From DATMFV01 sp035555975 (lineage in GTDB: Bacteria; Verrucomicrobiota; Verrucomicrobiia; Chthoniobacterales; Chthoniobacteraceae), in the NCBI GenBank assembly GCA_035555975.1, contig DATMFV010000008.1:1-64000 (forward strand): a stretch of 64,000 nucleotides of DNA, given 5' to 3'. The notes under the pieces were generated by a model. It did not search any database and had not been told where the DNA came from. It saw only the letters and a program-made list of their open reading frames with translations. Numbering within the stretch: position 1 is the first letter of the stretch; each line of letters opens with the position of its first letter. Of this stretch, positions 33,555 to 41,875 are shown in pieces. Both the position numbers and the translations under genes were made by a program.

Positions 33555-35280
33555 CTACTCCGCGCCGGTGAAAAGCAGGGAATCGAGTTCAACGGCCTCT
33601 GTCATCCGGCTCAAGCGCACTTCGTGCTCGCCCGCGGAAAGGTTGAATACAAGCGGCGTTCCGTTGCGATCACTAACCATCGTCTCCTTCCAGTTCTTCG
33701 CCGAAGCGCCAAAACCGTCGCCTGCGGGCAGGAGAACCTCCCGCATTGCTTCGCCGGGGATGGCCTGGTCGATCATGATAGCGGCCCGAAGGTCGGGCTT
33801 TGGAGTGGCATACCGGATCTTGAGATGGTACTGCCCTGCAGTGGCCACGGTGAACCGCCAGCCGAGGCTGTGGCCCCTGCCGGAGATGTCCGTCACCGCA
33901 TATCCTCCTTGACTGCCGGGCCGTTTTTTCACCTTCGCTTTGCCTTTGGATTGATAGGTAAAATCCTCCGCTTCGATCGAAATCGTGTTTTCAGGAGAAA
34001 GGGCGGGTTGTTCGGGCAACCGCTTTATCTTCAATTCCGGTTCACTTCGGGAGTGGATCAGGGTAGCGAGCCATTGTTGGGCCTTCAAGGCGTCCGCCGG
34101 GTTCTGAATCAGAACATAGCGATGGTTGCCTTCATCCGCCATGGCATTGCCGCTGCGGGAATCCATCGCTGCCAGGGTCTCGCCTTCGGGCAGTTTGATG
34201 CCGTCATCCAGTCTCCGGCTGCAATCGACAATCCACCGCCCCTCCGGCGTCTGCTCGAACCCGATGTCGCATGGCGTTTCCCCCGCCAGCCGGACACCGG
34301 CGAAGTCGAGTTCCCGCGTTCCTGTGGCGATCAGAGAGCGGGCACCGCTTTCCGTGGTGCGGATCGCTACCATCTGAGCCGTGGCATGCAGGCCGGGAAT
34401 GGAGATTTCGATGGTTGTTCCCGGTTTTCCGCGCTCAATCCGGTCGGTCCAGCCCGGGCCATTGATTTCAATGACTTCCCGACCGTTCTCCAGAACCCGG
34501 GCTTCTGCCTTCAGTTTCGGCAATGGAGCACCGCCAAACCCGGGCGTCATCAATGCGATCATCCGGATGGAGCGACCCTTCTCCCTGACCGCGTGGGTGT
34601 GGATCTCCTGTGCCAGAACGTCGATCTTGGGCACCGTCGGCTTCCGTGGAGAGAACGGCCTTGCGGGCTGGAGCATTTCGATGCGGAGATTTCCGTTCTC
34701 ACCGTTGATCTCCAGAGCGTTTCCGGCATGGATCGGTTCCCGGCCAGGCTGGGCCAGCCATTCGAGGGAAATCTCCTCCGGCGCTTGTGCCGAGTCGAGC
34801 ACCACGATGTATTCGCCCCGGCGGTGGAGGATGCCGCGCCGCAGCGCGCTCACCTTATGGTAGGCTCCGGTCAGGTCGACTTCGCTCCACGTCCAGAGCG
34901 GCGCGCTGAAAAAGGCGTCGATGGTTCCTTTTGATTCGATGTCAAAACGCTGGTTCTCTCCATTGACCAGCAAGGTGCAATGGGATTCCGTGGAGGGCGC
35001 GAAGAATTTCCATCGCTCACCGTTTCTCTTCCAGTAGGCCGGTTGACTGGCATCCTTGCCATAGCCCGGGGCGGTCAACAGCCATTCGTTGCCAAAGGCG
35101 AGCGCCAGCGCGCCGATGTCGAGATGGCTGTGCGCACGGTTGGCAAACCCGGCTTTGAGGGAAAGCAGGTAGTCGCCGCCACCCCACCCGGTGCGGGTGG
35201 TCACGATCCCGCCATCGGGAAAATAGTGATCCAGTGCCTGCGGACCGGAAAGCTTCCCTGTCGGCCGCCGGGTTCCCCAG
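33555..35280. repeat. Long direct repeat, copy 1 (3' half of the first heparinase-like gene)
   Basis: This 1,726-bp block aligns without visible gaps, at a constant offset of 3,177 bases, with 36732-38457. In sampled stretches it shows only about two to four changes per 60 bases. Upstream of 35280 the two genes become clearly less alike. The copies lie in tandem in the same orientation, and the sharp edge inside the genes suggests gene conversion. Confidence 0.8.
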
Positions 35281-36461
35281 AAAAGATTGAAGGCGGACAC
35301 TCCGCTGGGAATCTGTTCGGCGAGCCACCACGCCGTATCATCATGATAATGTTCGGCAAGCCGATAGAGATTCTGCCGCGGGCCGGAGTAGTCAAGGGAG
35401 GCGGTATCCCCCCAGGGGAGGATGCTTCGGAACCCGCTTGTGGAGGAATGGAGCCGATAGCTGACGGCATTTCTCAGGAAAGCCGCGTCGTAAAGTTCGC
35501 CGGAGTCGATGATACCGCGCGTCGCTTCGATATATTGCAGGGTGTAGAAAATTCCGTAGCTCCAGTAAGAGACCCCCTGCGACGAACTGCCGTCCGCCGG
35601 AAGGAGGCGGGCCACTTTTTGAAAGTTGAGCCGGGCAAACGCCAGCCACTCCGGCGCTTCCGGGATTTCATTGTAAAAAGCCGCTCCGCAAACACCGAGC
35701 GCGGCGCAGCGAACCGGAATTTTGGTGTGATCGTAGACATTATACCAGTAGGCGGCCCCGTAACCTCCCGCCTGCAGATCATTGACCCTTGCCCGAAGGG
35801 TTTCGAGAATCACTTTCCGGTCCTCGCCGGTCCACAGCTCGGGAAACCAGTCCCAGGCAACGGCGATCCGCTCGGCGACGATGGCGCAAACCGAGTCGAT
35901 ATTTGGCTTGGAACCAAGAAAGCCCCAGGTGGGATAATGGCAGAGGCCCAATACCAGTTCCCGGATCTTTTCGCGAATGGCCGGGGAATCCTCAACGAGA
36001 CCGGCTATACAGAGAACGGCCAGGTCGTCCGCGATGTGGCGTTGCCATAATTCTCCTGCGGCTGCCAGGCGGGTGACGCCCCGGGCTTTCATCTCCTCTT
36101 CGGGGCTGGTGTAAGAGCGCATCGGTTTGGCGACGATAGCTCCGACCGTTTCGAGAAGCGCGAAACGGGCCTTCTTGTCAGAGCGGATTTGCTCGCGGAA
36201 TTGCTTCAGGTCCTTCGCGTTGAAATAGAGGTGCGGCCGGGGTCCTTCCAGCCGCTTTTTCCAGGCTGCGTCGTGCTCCGTCAGCGACTTCAGGACCACT
36301 TCCCTTTTCATACCCACCGGAGCTTGAGCCGCGAAGGCGACGACAGAAGCACTCAGGAAAAAAGTGGCAACCGGCAGGATGAAGAGCTTCCATCCCGACG
36401 CCAGGCGGCGGAATTCTGGAGGGCGAGGCAAAACATGGGGCGCTAACATCGTTTTTTTCAT
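33555..36461 (-). CDS. Secreted heparinase II/III-like polysaccharide lyase, copy 1
   Basis: About 968 residues from the ATG at 36461. A signal peptide follows a basic leader (KLFILPVATFFLSASVVAFA). Residues 50-430 form an alpha-helical toroid (AFYNEIPEAPEWLAFARLNF). The heparinase II/III motif is present (FANRAHSHLDIGALALAFGN, with the catalytic H-x-D), then a beta-sandwich (HRRGEYIVVLDSAQAPEE), and a C-terminal CBM6/35-like sandwich (ISIEAEDFTYQ to AVELDSLLFTG). Members cleave uronic-acid polysaccharides such as heparin or alginate; the actual substrate is unknown. The gene lies after a 16-bp shared motif and before Gfo/Idh/MocA. Its 3' half is almost identical to the paralogue upstream. 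Confidence 0.82.
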   Translation of the reverse strand: MKKTMLAPHVLPRPPEFRRLASGWKLFILPVATFFLSASVVAFAAQAPVGMKREVVLKSLTEHDAAWKKRLEGPRPHLYFNAKDLKQFREQIRSDKKARFALLETVGAIVAKPMRSYTSPEEEMKARGVTRLAAAGELWQRHIADDLAVLCIAGLVEDSPAIREKIRELVLGLCHYPTWGFLGSKPNIDSVCAIVAERIAVAWDWFPELWTGEDRKVILETLRARVNDLQAGGYGAAYWYNVYDHTKIPVRCAALGVCGAAFYNEIPEAPEWLAFARLNFQKVARLLPADGSSSQGVSYWSYGIFYTLQYIEATRGIIDSGELYDAAFLRNAVSYRLHSSTSGFRSILPWGDTASLDYSGPRQNLYRLAEHYHDDTAWWLAEQIPSGVSAFNLFWGTRRPTGKLSGPQALDHYFPDGGIVTTRTGWGGGDYLLSLKAGFANRAHSHLDIGALALAFGNEWLLTAPGYGKDASQPAYWKRNGERWKFFAPSTESHCTLLVNGENQRFDIESKGTIDAFFSAPLWTWSEVDLTGAYHKVSALRRGILHRRGEYIVVLDSAQAPEEISLEWLAQPGREPIHAGNALEINGENGNLRIEMLQPARPFSPRKPTVPKIDVLAQEIHTHAVREKGRSIRMIALMTPGFGGAPLPKLKAEARVLENGREVIEINGPGWTDRIERGKPGTTIEISIPGLHATAQMVAIRTTESGARSLIATGTRELDFAGVRLAGETPCDIGFEQTPEGRWIVDCSRRLDDGIKLPEGETLAAMDSRSGNAMADEGNHRYVLIQNPADALKAQQWLATLIHSRSEPELKIKRLPEQPALSPENTISIEAEDFTYQSKGKAKVKKRPGSQGGYAVTDISGRGHSLGWRFTVATAGQYHLKIRYATPKPDLRAAIMIDQAIPGEAMREVLLPAGDGFGASAKNWKETMVSDRNGTPLVFNLSAGEHEVRLSRMTEAVELDSLLFTGAE

Positions 36462-36495
36462 ACCTGTTGAATGATTCAATAACAAGGTGCGGATG

Positions 36496-36511
36496 GCTCA
36501 CACAAGAGAGT
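36496..36511 (-). promoter_or_regulatory. Locus C 16-bp motif, copy 1
   Basis: GCTCACACAAGAGAGT here reads, in the gene direction, ACTCTCTTGTGTGAGC; it matches the consensus ACTCTCCTGTGTGAGT at 14 of 16 bases. It lies 35 bp before the ATG of the first heparinase-like gene. See the findings for the whole set. Confidence 0.65.
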
Positions 36512-36519
36512 TGCCGTAA

Positions 36520-36683
36520 GAGGCTGTGAAAAAATGATTTTAATGGCCTCGGAGCGTCTATTTTTAGTCTATAACGAAATTCCGCCGACCGCCTGTATTC
36601 AGGGAATACAGAAGGAAGGAGGAATGCAGTTAGAGGCAAAAAGAGGCGCTCCATGGCCTTTAAAGGACTTTTTTCACAGCCTC
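36520..36683. mobile_element. 164-bp MITE-like element with TAA target duplication
   Basis: The ends are imperfect inverted repeats of about 37 bp. The left end begins GAGGCTGTGAAAAAA; the right end finishes TTTTTTCACAGCCTC, and both carry GGCC and GGAGCG further in. TAA directly flanks both ends (36517-36519 and 36684-36686), as a 3-bp target duplication. There is no coding capacity; an internal palindrome CTGTATTC-AGG-GAATACAG is present. Size, ends and a T-N-A target fit a non-autonomous derivative of an IS5-family (IS1031-like) element, though I have not seen the parent. It separates the two tandem heparinase-like genes. Confidence 0.72.
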
Positions 36684-36731
36684 TAAGAAGCCGGTCTCCT
36701 TTTCCGCAGCTCGTTCAGGAAGCAGGACTGG

Positions 36732-38457
36732 TTACTCCGCGCCGGTGAAGAGCAGGGAATCGAGTTCAACGGCCTCTGTCATCCGGCTCAAGCGCACTTC
36801 GTGCTCGCCCGTGGAAAGGTTGAATACAAGCGGCGTTCCGTTCGGATCACTAACCATCGTCTCCTTCCAGTTTTTCGCCGAAGCGCCAAAACCGGCGCCT
36901 GCGGGCAGGACGACCTCCCTCATTGCCTCGCCGGGAACTGCCTCGTCGATCATGAGCGCAGCCCGAAGGTCGGGCTTTGGAGTGGCATACCGGACTTTGA
37001 GATGGTACTGCCCTGCGGTGGCCACGGTGAACCGCCAGCCGAGGCTGTGGCCCCTGCCGGAGATGTCGGTCACCGCGTATCCTCCTTGGCTGCCGGGCCG
37101 TTTTTTCACCTTCGCTTTGCCTTTGGATTGATAGGTAAAATCCTCCGCTTCGATCGAAATCGTGTTTTCAGGAGAAAGGGCGGGTTGTTCGGGCAACCGC
37201 TTTATCTTCAATTCCGGTTCGTTCCGGGAGTGGATCAGGGTAGTGAGCCACTGTTGGGCCTTCAAGGCGTCCGCCGGGTTCTGAATCAGAACATAGCGAT
37301 GGTTGCCTTCATCCGCCATGGCATTGCCGCTGCGGGAGTCCATCGCCGCCAGGGTCTCGCCTTCGGGCAGTTTGATGCCGTCATCCAGTCTCCGGCTGCA
37401 ATCGACAATCCACCGCCCCTCCGGCGTCTGCTCGAACGCGATGTCACATGGCGTTTCCCCCGCCAGCCGGACACCGGCAAAGTCGAGTTCCCGCGTTCCT
37501 GTGGCGATCAGAGAGCGGGCACCGCTTTCCGTGGTGCGGATCGCTACCATCTGAGCCGTGGCATGCAGGCCGGGAATGGAGATTTCGATGGTCGTTCCCG
37601 GTTTTCCGCGCTCAATCCGGTCGGTCCAGCCCGGGCCATTGATTTCAATGACTTCCCGACCGTCCTCCGGAACCCGGGCTTCTGCCTTCAGTTTCGGCAA
37701 TGGAGCACCGCCAAACCCGGGCGTCATCAATGCGATCATCCGGATCGAACGGCCTTTCTCTTTAATAGCGTGGGTGTGGATCTCCTGCGCCAGAACGTCG
37801 ACCTTGGGCACCGTCGGCTTCCGTGGAGAGAACGGCCTTGCAGGCTGGAGCATTTCGATGCGGAGATTTCCGTTCTCACCGTTGATTTCCAGAGCGTTTC
37901 CGGCATGGATCGGTTCCCGGCCAGGCTGGGCCAGCCATTCGAGGGAAATCTCCTCCGGCGCTTGTGCCGAGTCGAGCACCACGATGTATTCGCCCCGCCG
38001 GTGGAGGATGCCGCGCCGCAGCGTGCTCACCTTGTGGTAGGCTCCGGTCAGGTCGACTTCGCTCCACATCCAGAGAGGCGCGCTAAAAAAGGCGTCGATG
38101 GTTCCCTTCGATCCCATGTCAAAACGCTGGTTCTCTCCATTGACCAGCAAGGTGCAATGGGATTCCGTTGAGGGCGCGAAGAATTCCCACCGTTGATCTT
38201 TCCTCTTCCAGTAGGCCGGTTGACTGGCATCCTTGCCATAGCCCGGGGCGGTCAACAGCCATTCGTTGCCAAAGGCGAGTGCCAGCGCACCGATGTCGAG
38301 ATGGCTGTGGGCGCGGTTGGCAAACCCCGCTTTGAGGGAAAGCAGATAGTCGCCGCCGCCCCACCCGGTGCGGGTGGTCACGATCCCGCCATCGGGAAAA
38401 TAGTGATCCAGCGCCTGCGGGCCGGAGAGCTTTCCCGTCGGCCGCCGGGTTCCCCAG
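36732..38457. repeat. Long direct repeat, copy 2 (3' half of the second heparinase-like gene)
   Basis: This is the partner of 33555-35280 at a constant 3,177-base offset. It covers the heparinase catalytic motif, the beta-sandwich and the C-terminal carbohydrate-binding domain. The near identity stops just after GGTTCCCCAG at 38448-38457, which corresponds to 35271-35280. Confidence 0.8.
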
Positions 38458-39671
38458 AGCAGGCTGAAGTGGGCCAGGCCCGTAGGGATCTGTTCGGCGA
38501 GCCACCAGGCGGTATCGTCTTGATATTCGTCGGCCACCCGCAGGAGAATCTGACTGGGGCCGGAGTAATCACGCGAAGCGCCGTCGCCCCAAGGCAGGAT
38601 ACTCTGGAAACCGCTGGTGGAGACGTGGAGGCGGTAGGTGGCCGTATTCTTCAGGAAAGGGGCGCGGTAAAGATCGCCGGAGTCGATCACGCCCCGCGTC
38701 GCCTCGATATATTGCAAGATAAAGGCCATTCCGTAGCTCCAGTAGGAAACTCCCTCGGGAGAACTGCCGTCTGCCGCCAGAACGCGCGCCACCTTCTGAA
38801 AGTTGAGCCGGGCGAACGCCAGCCATTCCGGCGCTTCCGGGATTTCGTTGTAAAAAGCCGCTCCGCAGATGCCTAGCGCGGCGACGCTGACATGGTTGTG
38901 ATTATGCTCGTAGGTATTGTACCAGTAGACTTTGCCGTAACCGCCCGCCAGCAGCCCGGCGGCCCGTTGGCGGATGGTTCGGAGGATGAGGCTTCGATCG
39001 TCGTCCGACCAGAGTTCCGGAAACCAGTCCCACGCCATGGCAACCCCGGTTGCAAGATGCCCGCAGGCGAGGTCGCTATCAGGCACTCCGGAAAGAAAGC
39101 CCCAGCTCGGGTAATGGCAAACCTCCCGCACCGTCTGCCGGATCTTTTCCCGATAGGCCGGAGCATCGTCGGCAAGCGCGGCAACGCAAAGGGCGGCGAG
39201 ATCGTACCCGATCGGACGTTGCCAGTTTTGCAGGGAGGCCGCCAGCCGGGTGATGCCCCGGGCTTCCATCTCCTCTTCGGGGCTGATATAGGGAGGAAGC
39301 GGTTTATCGACAATCCGGTCGGCAGAGGCGAGAACCTCGGCAAAAGCTTTCCTGTCGGAATGAAGCTGCCTGCGGACTTCCTTCAGGTCCATTCCGTTGA
39401 AATAAAGATGAGGCCGCGGCCCTTCCAACCGTGCCTTCCAGGCAGCGCCGTTCCCGGCGAGCGATTCCAAGACAACTTCCCTCGGGATGGCGTCCGAGGG
39501 AACCGGGGTGTCGGATGCGGCGTTGGCCGGTTTTCCCGGAAAAAAAAGGCAGATGGAGAGAATCAACGCACTCCGTCCGCCCGCAAGGCGGCAAAGCCTG
39601 CTGCGGAACATGCGCCGGGCCGGGTTCATGCCGGGTTTGCGGAGGGAAGACAACTCGGGGGCTTTGTACAT
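36732..39671 (-). CDS. Secreted heparinase II/III-like polysaccharide lyase, copy 2
   Basis: About 979 residues from the ATG at 39671, with a later ATG at 39629 starting the likely signal peptide (FRSRLCRLAGGRSALILSIC). The domain order is that of copy 1: toroid, heparinase motif (RAHSHLDIGALALAFGN), beta-sandwich and C-terminal carbohydrate-binding sandwich. The first 420 residues differ clearly from copy 1, including AAFYNEIPEAPEW-region neighbours and the loop HNHNHVSVAALG where copy 1 has HTKIPVRCAALG, whereas the last 550 are nearly identical. The toroid carries part of the substrate cleft, so the two may have diverged in specificity while the rest is kept alike by recombination. Confidence 0.82.
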   Translation of the reverse strand: MYKAPELSSLRKPGMNPARRMFRSRLCRLAGGRSALILSICLFFPGKPANAASDTPVPSDAIPREVVLESLAGNGAAWKARLEGPRPHLYFNGMDLKEVRRQLHSDRKAFAEVLASADRIVDKPLPPYISPEEEMEARGITRLAASLQNWQRPIGYDLAALCVAALADDAPAYREKIRQTVREVCHYPSWGFLSGVPDSDLACGHLATGVAMAWDWFPELWSDDDRSLILRTIRQRAAGLLAGGYGKVYWYNTYEHNHNHVSVAALGICGAAFYNEIPEAPEWLAFARLNFQKVARVLAADGSSPEGVSYWSYGMAFILQYIEATRGVIDSGDLYRAPFLKNTATYRLHVSTSGFQSILPWGDGASRDYSGPSQILLRVADEYQDDTAWWLAEQIPTGLAHFSLLWGTRRPTGKLSGPQALDHYFPDGGIVTTRTGWGGGDYLLSLKAGFANRAHSHLDIGALALAFGNEWLLTAPGYGKDASQPAYWKRKDQRWEFFAPSTESHCTLLVNGENQRFDMGSKGTIDAFFSAPLWMWSEVDLTGAYHKVSTLRRGILHRRGEYIVVLDSAQAPEEISLEWLAQPGREPIHAGNALEINGENGNLRIEMLQPARPFSPRKPTVPKVDVLAQEIHTHAIKEKGRSIRMIALMTPGFGGAPLPKLKAEARVPEDGREVIEINGPGWTDRIERGKPGTTIEISIPGLHATAQMVAIRTTESGARSLIATGTRELDFAGVRLAGETPCDIAFEQTPEGRWIVDCSRRLDDGIKLPEGETLAAMDSRSGNAMADEGNHRYVLIQNPADALKAQQWLTTLIHSRNEPELKIKRLPEQPALSPENTISIEAEDFTYQSKGKAKVKKRPGSQGGYAVTDISGRGHSLGWRFTVATAGQYHLKVRYATPKPDLRAALMIDEAVPGEAMREVVLPAGAGFGASAKNWKETMVSDPNGTPLVFNLSTGEHEVRLSRMTEAVELDSLLFTGAE

Positions 39672-39717
39672 CGCACCATCAATGCCCCGCGGACGAGGCC
39701 GGGGCAAGAAAGGGGTT

Positions 39718-39733
39718 ACTCACACAGGAGAGC
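39718..39733 (-). promoter_or_regulatory. Locus C 16-bp motif, copy 2
   Basis: In the gene direction the site reads GCTCTCCTGTGTGAGT, 15 of 16 to the consensus, 46 bp before the ATG of the second heparinase-like gene and 68 bp after the stop of the LacI gene, so it is in a true intergenic position. Confidence 0.7.
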
Positions 39734-39800
39734 CGCGGCTTGAAACGGACGCCGTCGCCTCCGTGAATCGACCCCAGCCTCCCTGACGCAGCCTTCCCTT

Positions 39801-40835
39801 TCATTTCGCCGGGTGAAGGCTTTTGCCTTCGTTCCAAAGCCCCTCCACAAGGAGGCGTTGCGGGCAAAGCGGCAGGCCCCTTCTTCCGTGCTGGATCATG
39901 GAAACCAGAAAATCGACGGCGACTGCGCCCATTTTGGCCGATTCTTCGGTAATCCCGCAAAGCTCGGCATTCGGCCCCGGCAGCCCGGGATAGCCGATGC
40001 CCACCTTTGGGTAGACAATGCCGGTATTTTTCAATAGCTCCATGATGGAGGGATGACTGGTGATAAAGGCATCCGGCTTGTTCCTGCGGAACCAGGAAGC
40101 CAGCATGGAGGAATCGATGGCTTCTTCATAGAGGGGGCGGACCTTGCCGCCATCGGCCGAAAGAAAATCCTCTGCCAGATAGGCGGCGAGGTGGGTATTA
40201 TCCAGTTTCGAATCATTCCCCCTTAATCCCACAAAGCCGATCCGCCGGTAGCCGCGGCGGCGGACCTCCCTGATCGTCTGCCGGATGGCGCTGTAATGCG
40301 CGCCGGCGACGGTATGCAGCTTGGGATCTTCAAGGCTGTAACCGAACGTCACGGCGCAAAAGTCTTCGAAGGGAAAAACGAGCCGCGTGTGCGGTTTCCG
40401 TTGCGGGCAGAGCAGGATGCCGACAATGTTTCTCGCCCTCAGAACGGAAGCAAGCCGCCGGGAAGGCATGTCAGGCGTGTTCACATTGAAAACCTCGAGT
40501 TCATATCCGTGATAACGCGCCTGCCGGGTCGCCCCCGCAAAGTATTCCTTGAAATGAAGGTTCCGCCGCCAGGTCGGGACCATCAGTTGATCCACCAGCC
40601 AGGCCAGCGTCCCGTGAAAGTGGGCAGGCCGGTTGCTGTTGCGATAAACCGCCAGCGCGGAAAGCATCGGGTCCGGCGCATACCCGAGCGCCTCTGCGAT
40701 TTCCATGATGCGCCGGCGGGTCGCCTCGGGAATGCTGGGATGGCCCTTCATGGCCAGCGACACCGTTGTGCGATGCACGCCCGCCTGCTCCGCAACCATC
40801 TGCTGTGTGATACGGCGATTCTCCACTGCTTTCAA
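39801..40835 (-). CDS. LacI-family transcriptional regulator of locus C
   Basis: The 344-residue protein has a LacI helix-turn-helix at about 9-28 (ITQQMVAEQAGVHRTTVSLA), the hinge IAEALGYAPDPMLSALA and a periplasmic-binding-like effector domain (YRRIGFVGLRGN; then FLVSMIQHGRRGLPLCPQRL). The first in-frame ATG lies inside the HTH, so the start must be TTG at 40835 or GTG at 40826. It follows the pseudopilin gene by 74 bases on the same strand and precedes the second heparinase-like gene. It is the only regulator within locus C and therefore the prime candidate to bind the 16-bp motif found before five locus C genes. Confidence 0.88.
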   Translation of the reverse strand: MKAVENRRITQQMVAEQAGVHRTTVSLAMKGHPSIPEATRRRIMEIAEALGYAPDPMLSALAVYRNSNRPAHFHGTLAWLVDQLMVPTWRRNLHFKEYFAGATRQARYHGYELEVFNVNTPDMPSRRLASVLRARNIVGILLCPQRKPHTRLVFPFEDFCAVTFGYSLEDPKLHTVAGAHYSAIRQTIREVRRRGYRRIGFVGLRGNDSKLDNTHLAAYLAEDFLSADGGKVRPLYEEAIDSSMLASWFRRNKPDAFITSHPSIMELLKNTGIVYPKVGIGYPGLPGPNAELCGITEESAKMGAVAVDFLVSMIQHGRRGLPLCPQRLLVEGLWNEGKSLHPAK

Positions 40836-40909
40836 CGTTAGAAGCGGCGCGCAACCGCGTCAAGGAGCGACTTGCCCTGAGCGGCAATGCCTCCCGGTTG
40901 CGGCCTTCC

Positions 40910-41614
40910 TCACGGCTTGTTCATCCAGAGCCGGGTGTTACCCACGACCTTTTCCCTCGGTAACAGTTCGGCATGCCCATCGAAATAGACGACAGCCGCC
41001 TTGCCGCCGAGACGGTAGGCAACCCCTTTGGGGCCGGTCTCAAGGCCATCCCAATATTCGTCCGCCGTGGCCATGGTGACCCACCAGTTGAGCGCCTCGG
41101 CAAAGGCAAGGGTCTGGCCCGGTCGAAAGATATGAACCGGTTTGAGCCGGTAAATCTGCTTCGTTTTGGTCCCTTCAAACGCATCTCCATTGTAGCCATA
41201 GGAACGGCTCATGAAGCCGATTCCGTCCTTAATGGAAGGCGTCTTCGGGGAAAGAAGATGGGCCGGCCACAAAAGGGAACTGGCACTGCCGTTGGAAGAA
41301 AGCTTTCCATAAAACCCGAGATAGTTGCGAAACCGGAGATTGGTGTACCAGGCGGTGTTCGGGTTTTCCGGGTCCCTGCCGGTCAGATCGCTATAGGCCA
41401 CATACCAGCCGTTATGTTCGGCGGCATATTGCTCGTTGGCCAGTTGAAGACTGCGAATCCGGTTGACGCTCTTGATCGCGTCGATATTCCCGCGCATCCG
41501 GGCAAAGACCGGAGAGATCAACCACATAAGGATCGTGATGATCACCAGGCTCAACAGAAGGCTTAACAAGCTGAACGCCGCTCTGTCGGTCGGTCGCAAT
41601 ATCCGCTGTTTCAT
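40910..41614 (-). CDS. Pseudopilin-like protein without the conserved Glu 5
   Basis: The 234-residue protein starts MKQRILRPTDRAAFSLLSLL with a hydrophobic helix to about residue 37 and ends VYFDGHAELLPRE, the standard block of stand-alone pseudopilins. The N-terminal motif is degenerate: F-S-L-L-S has Ser where pilins have Glu at mature position 5, and Ala rather than Gly precedes the cleavage point. Glu 5 is needed for assembly in well-studied pili, so the protein may be processed but not polymerised, or act only as a membrane-anchored domain. The ATG at 41614 was chosen to give a normal leader; a longer frame adds an unlikely extension. Its promoter region carries a motif copy. Confidence 0.82.
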   Translation of the reverse strand: MKQRILRPTDRAAFSLLSLLLSLVIITILMWLISPVFARMRGNIDAIKSVNRIRSLQLANEQYAAEHNGWYVAYSDLTGRDPENPNTAWYTNLRFRNYLGFYGKLSSNGSASSLLWPAHLLSPKTPSIKDGIGFMSRSYGYNGDAFEGTKTKQIYRLKPVHIFRPGQTLAFAEALNWWVTMATADEYWDGLETGPKGVAYRLGGKAAVVYFDGHAELLPREKVVGNTRLWMNKP

Positions 41615-41704
41615 GGGGGCTGGGGTTGTCGGGAAAGGAAGAGGAAGGCTCCGCTGAGACGATTCACTCTGGAACATCCATTGAGGAAAGAAAAGCAGAA
41701 GGTG

Positions 41705-41720
41705 ACTCACACAGGAGAAT
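41705..41720 (-). promoter_or_regulatory. Locus C 16-bp motif, copy 3
   Basis: In the leftward gene direction it reads ATTCTCCTGTGTGAGT, 15 of 16 to the consensus, 90 bp before the ATG of the pseudopilin gene. It is one of two copies in the divergent promoter, pointing away from copy 4. Confidence 0.7.
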
Positions 41721-41795
41721 TTTCCGGGCCATCCAAGGGAAATCGTGCCCGGAAGTTTGCCCAGCCAGCATGGTTGGCCGCCGTCGAAGGAGGCG

Positions 41796-41811
41796 ACTCT
41801 CCTGTGTGAGT
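41796..41811 (+). promoter_or_regulatory. Locus C 16-bp motif, copy 4 (exact consensus)
   Basis: ACTCTCCTGTGTGAGT matches the consensus exactly. It lies 64 bp before the ATG of the rightward PEP-CTERM gene, the first gene of the importer operon. The outer four bases at each side (ACTC and GAGT) are inverse complements, so the site is a partial palindrome. Confidence 0.75.
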
Positions 41812-41875
41812 GGCGTCACCATTGCCCCTGCCGGACCGAAAAGGTAGCGTGATCCCCATTCACCCCTTCATTCCC

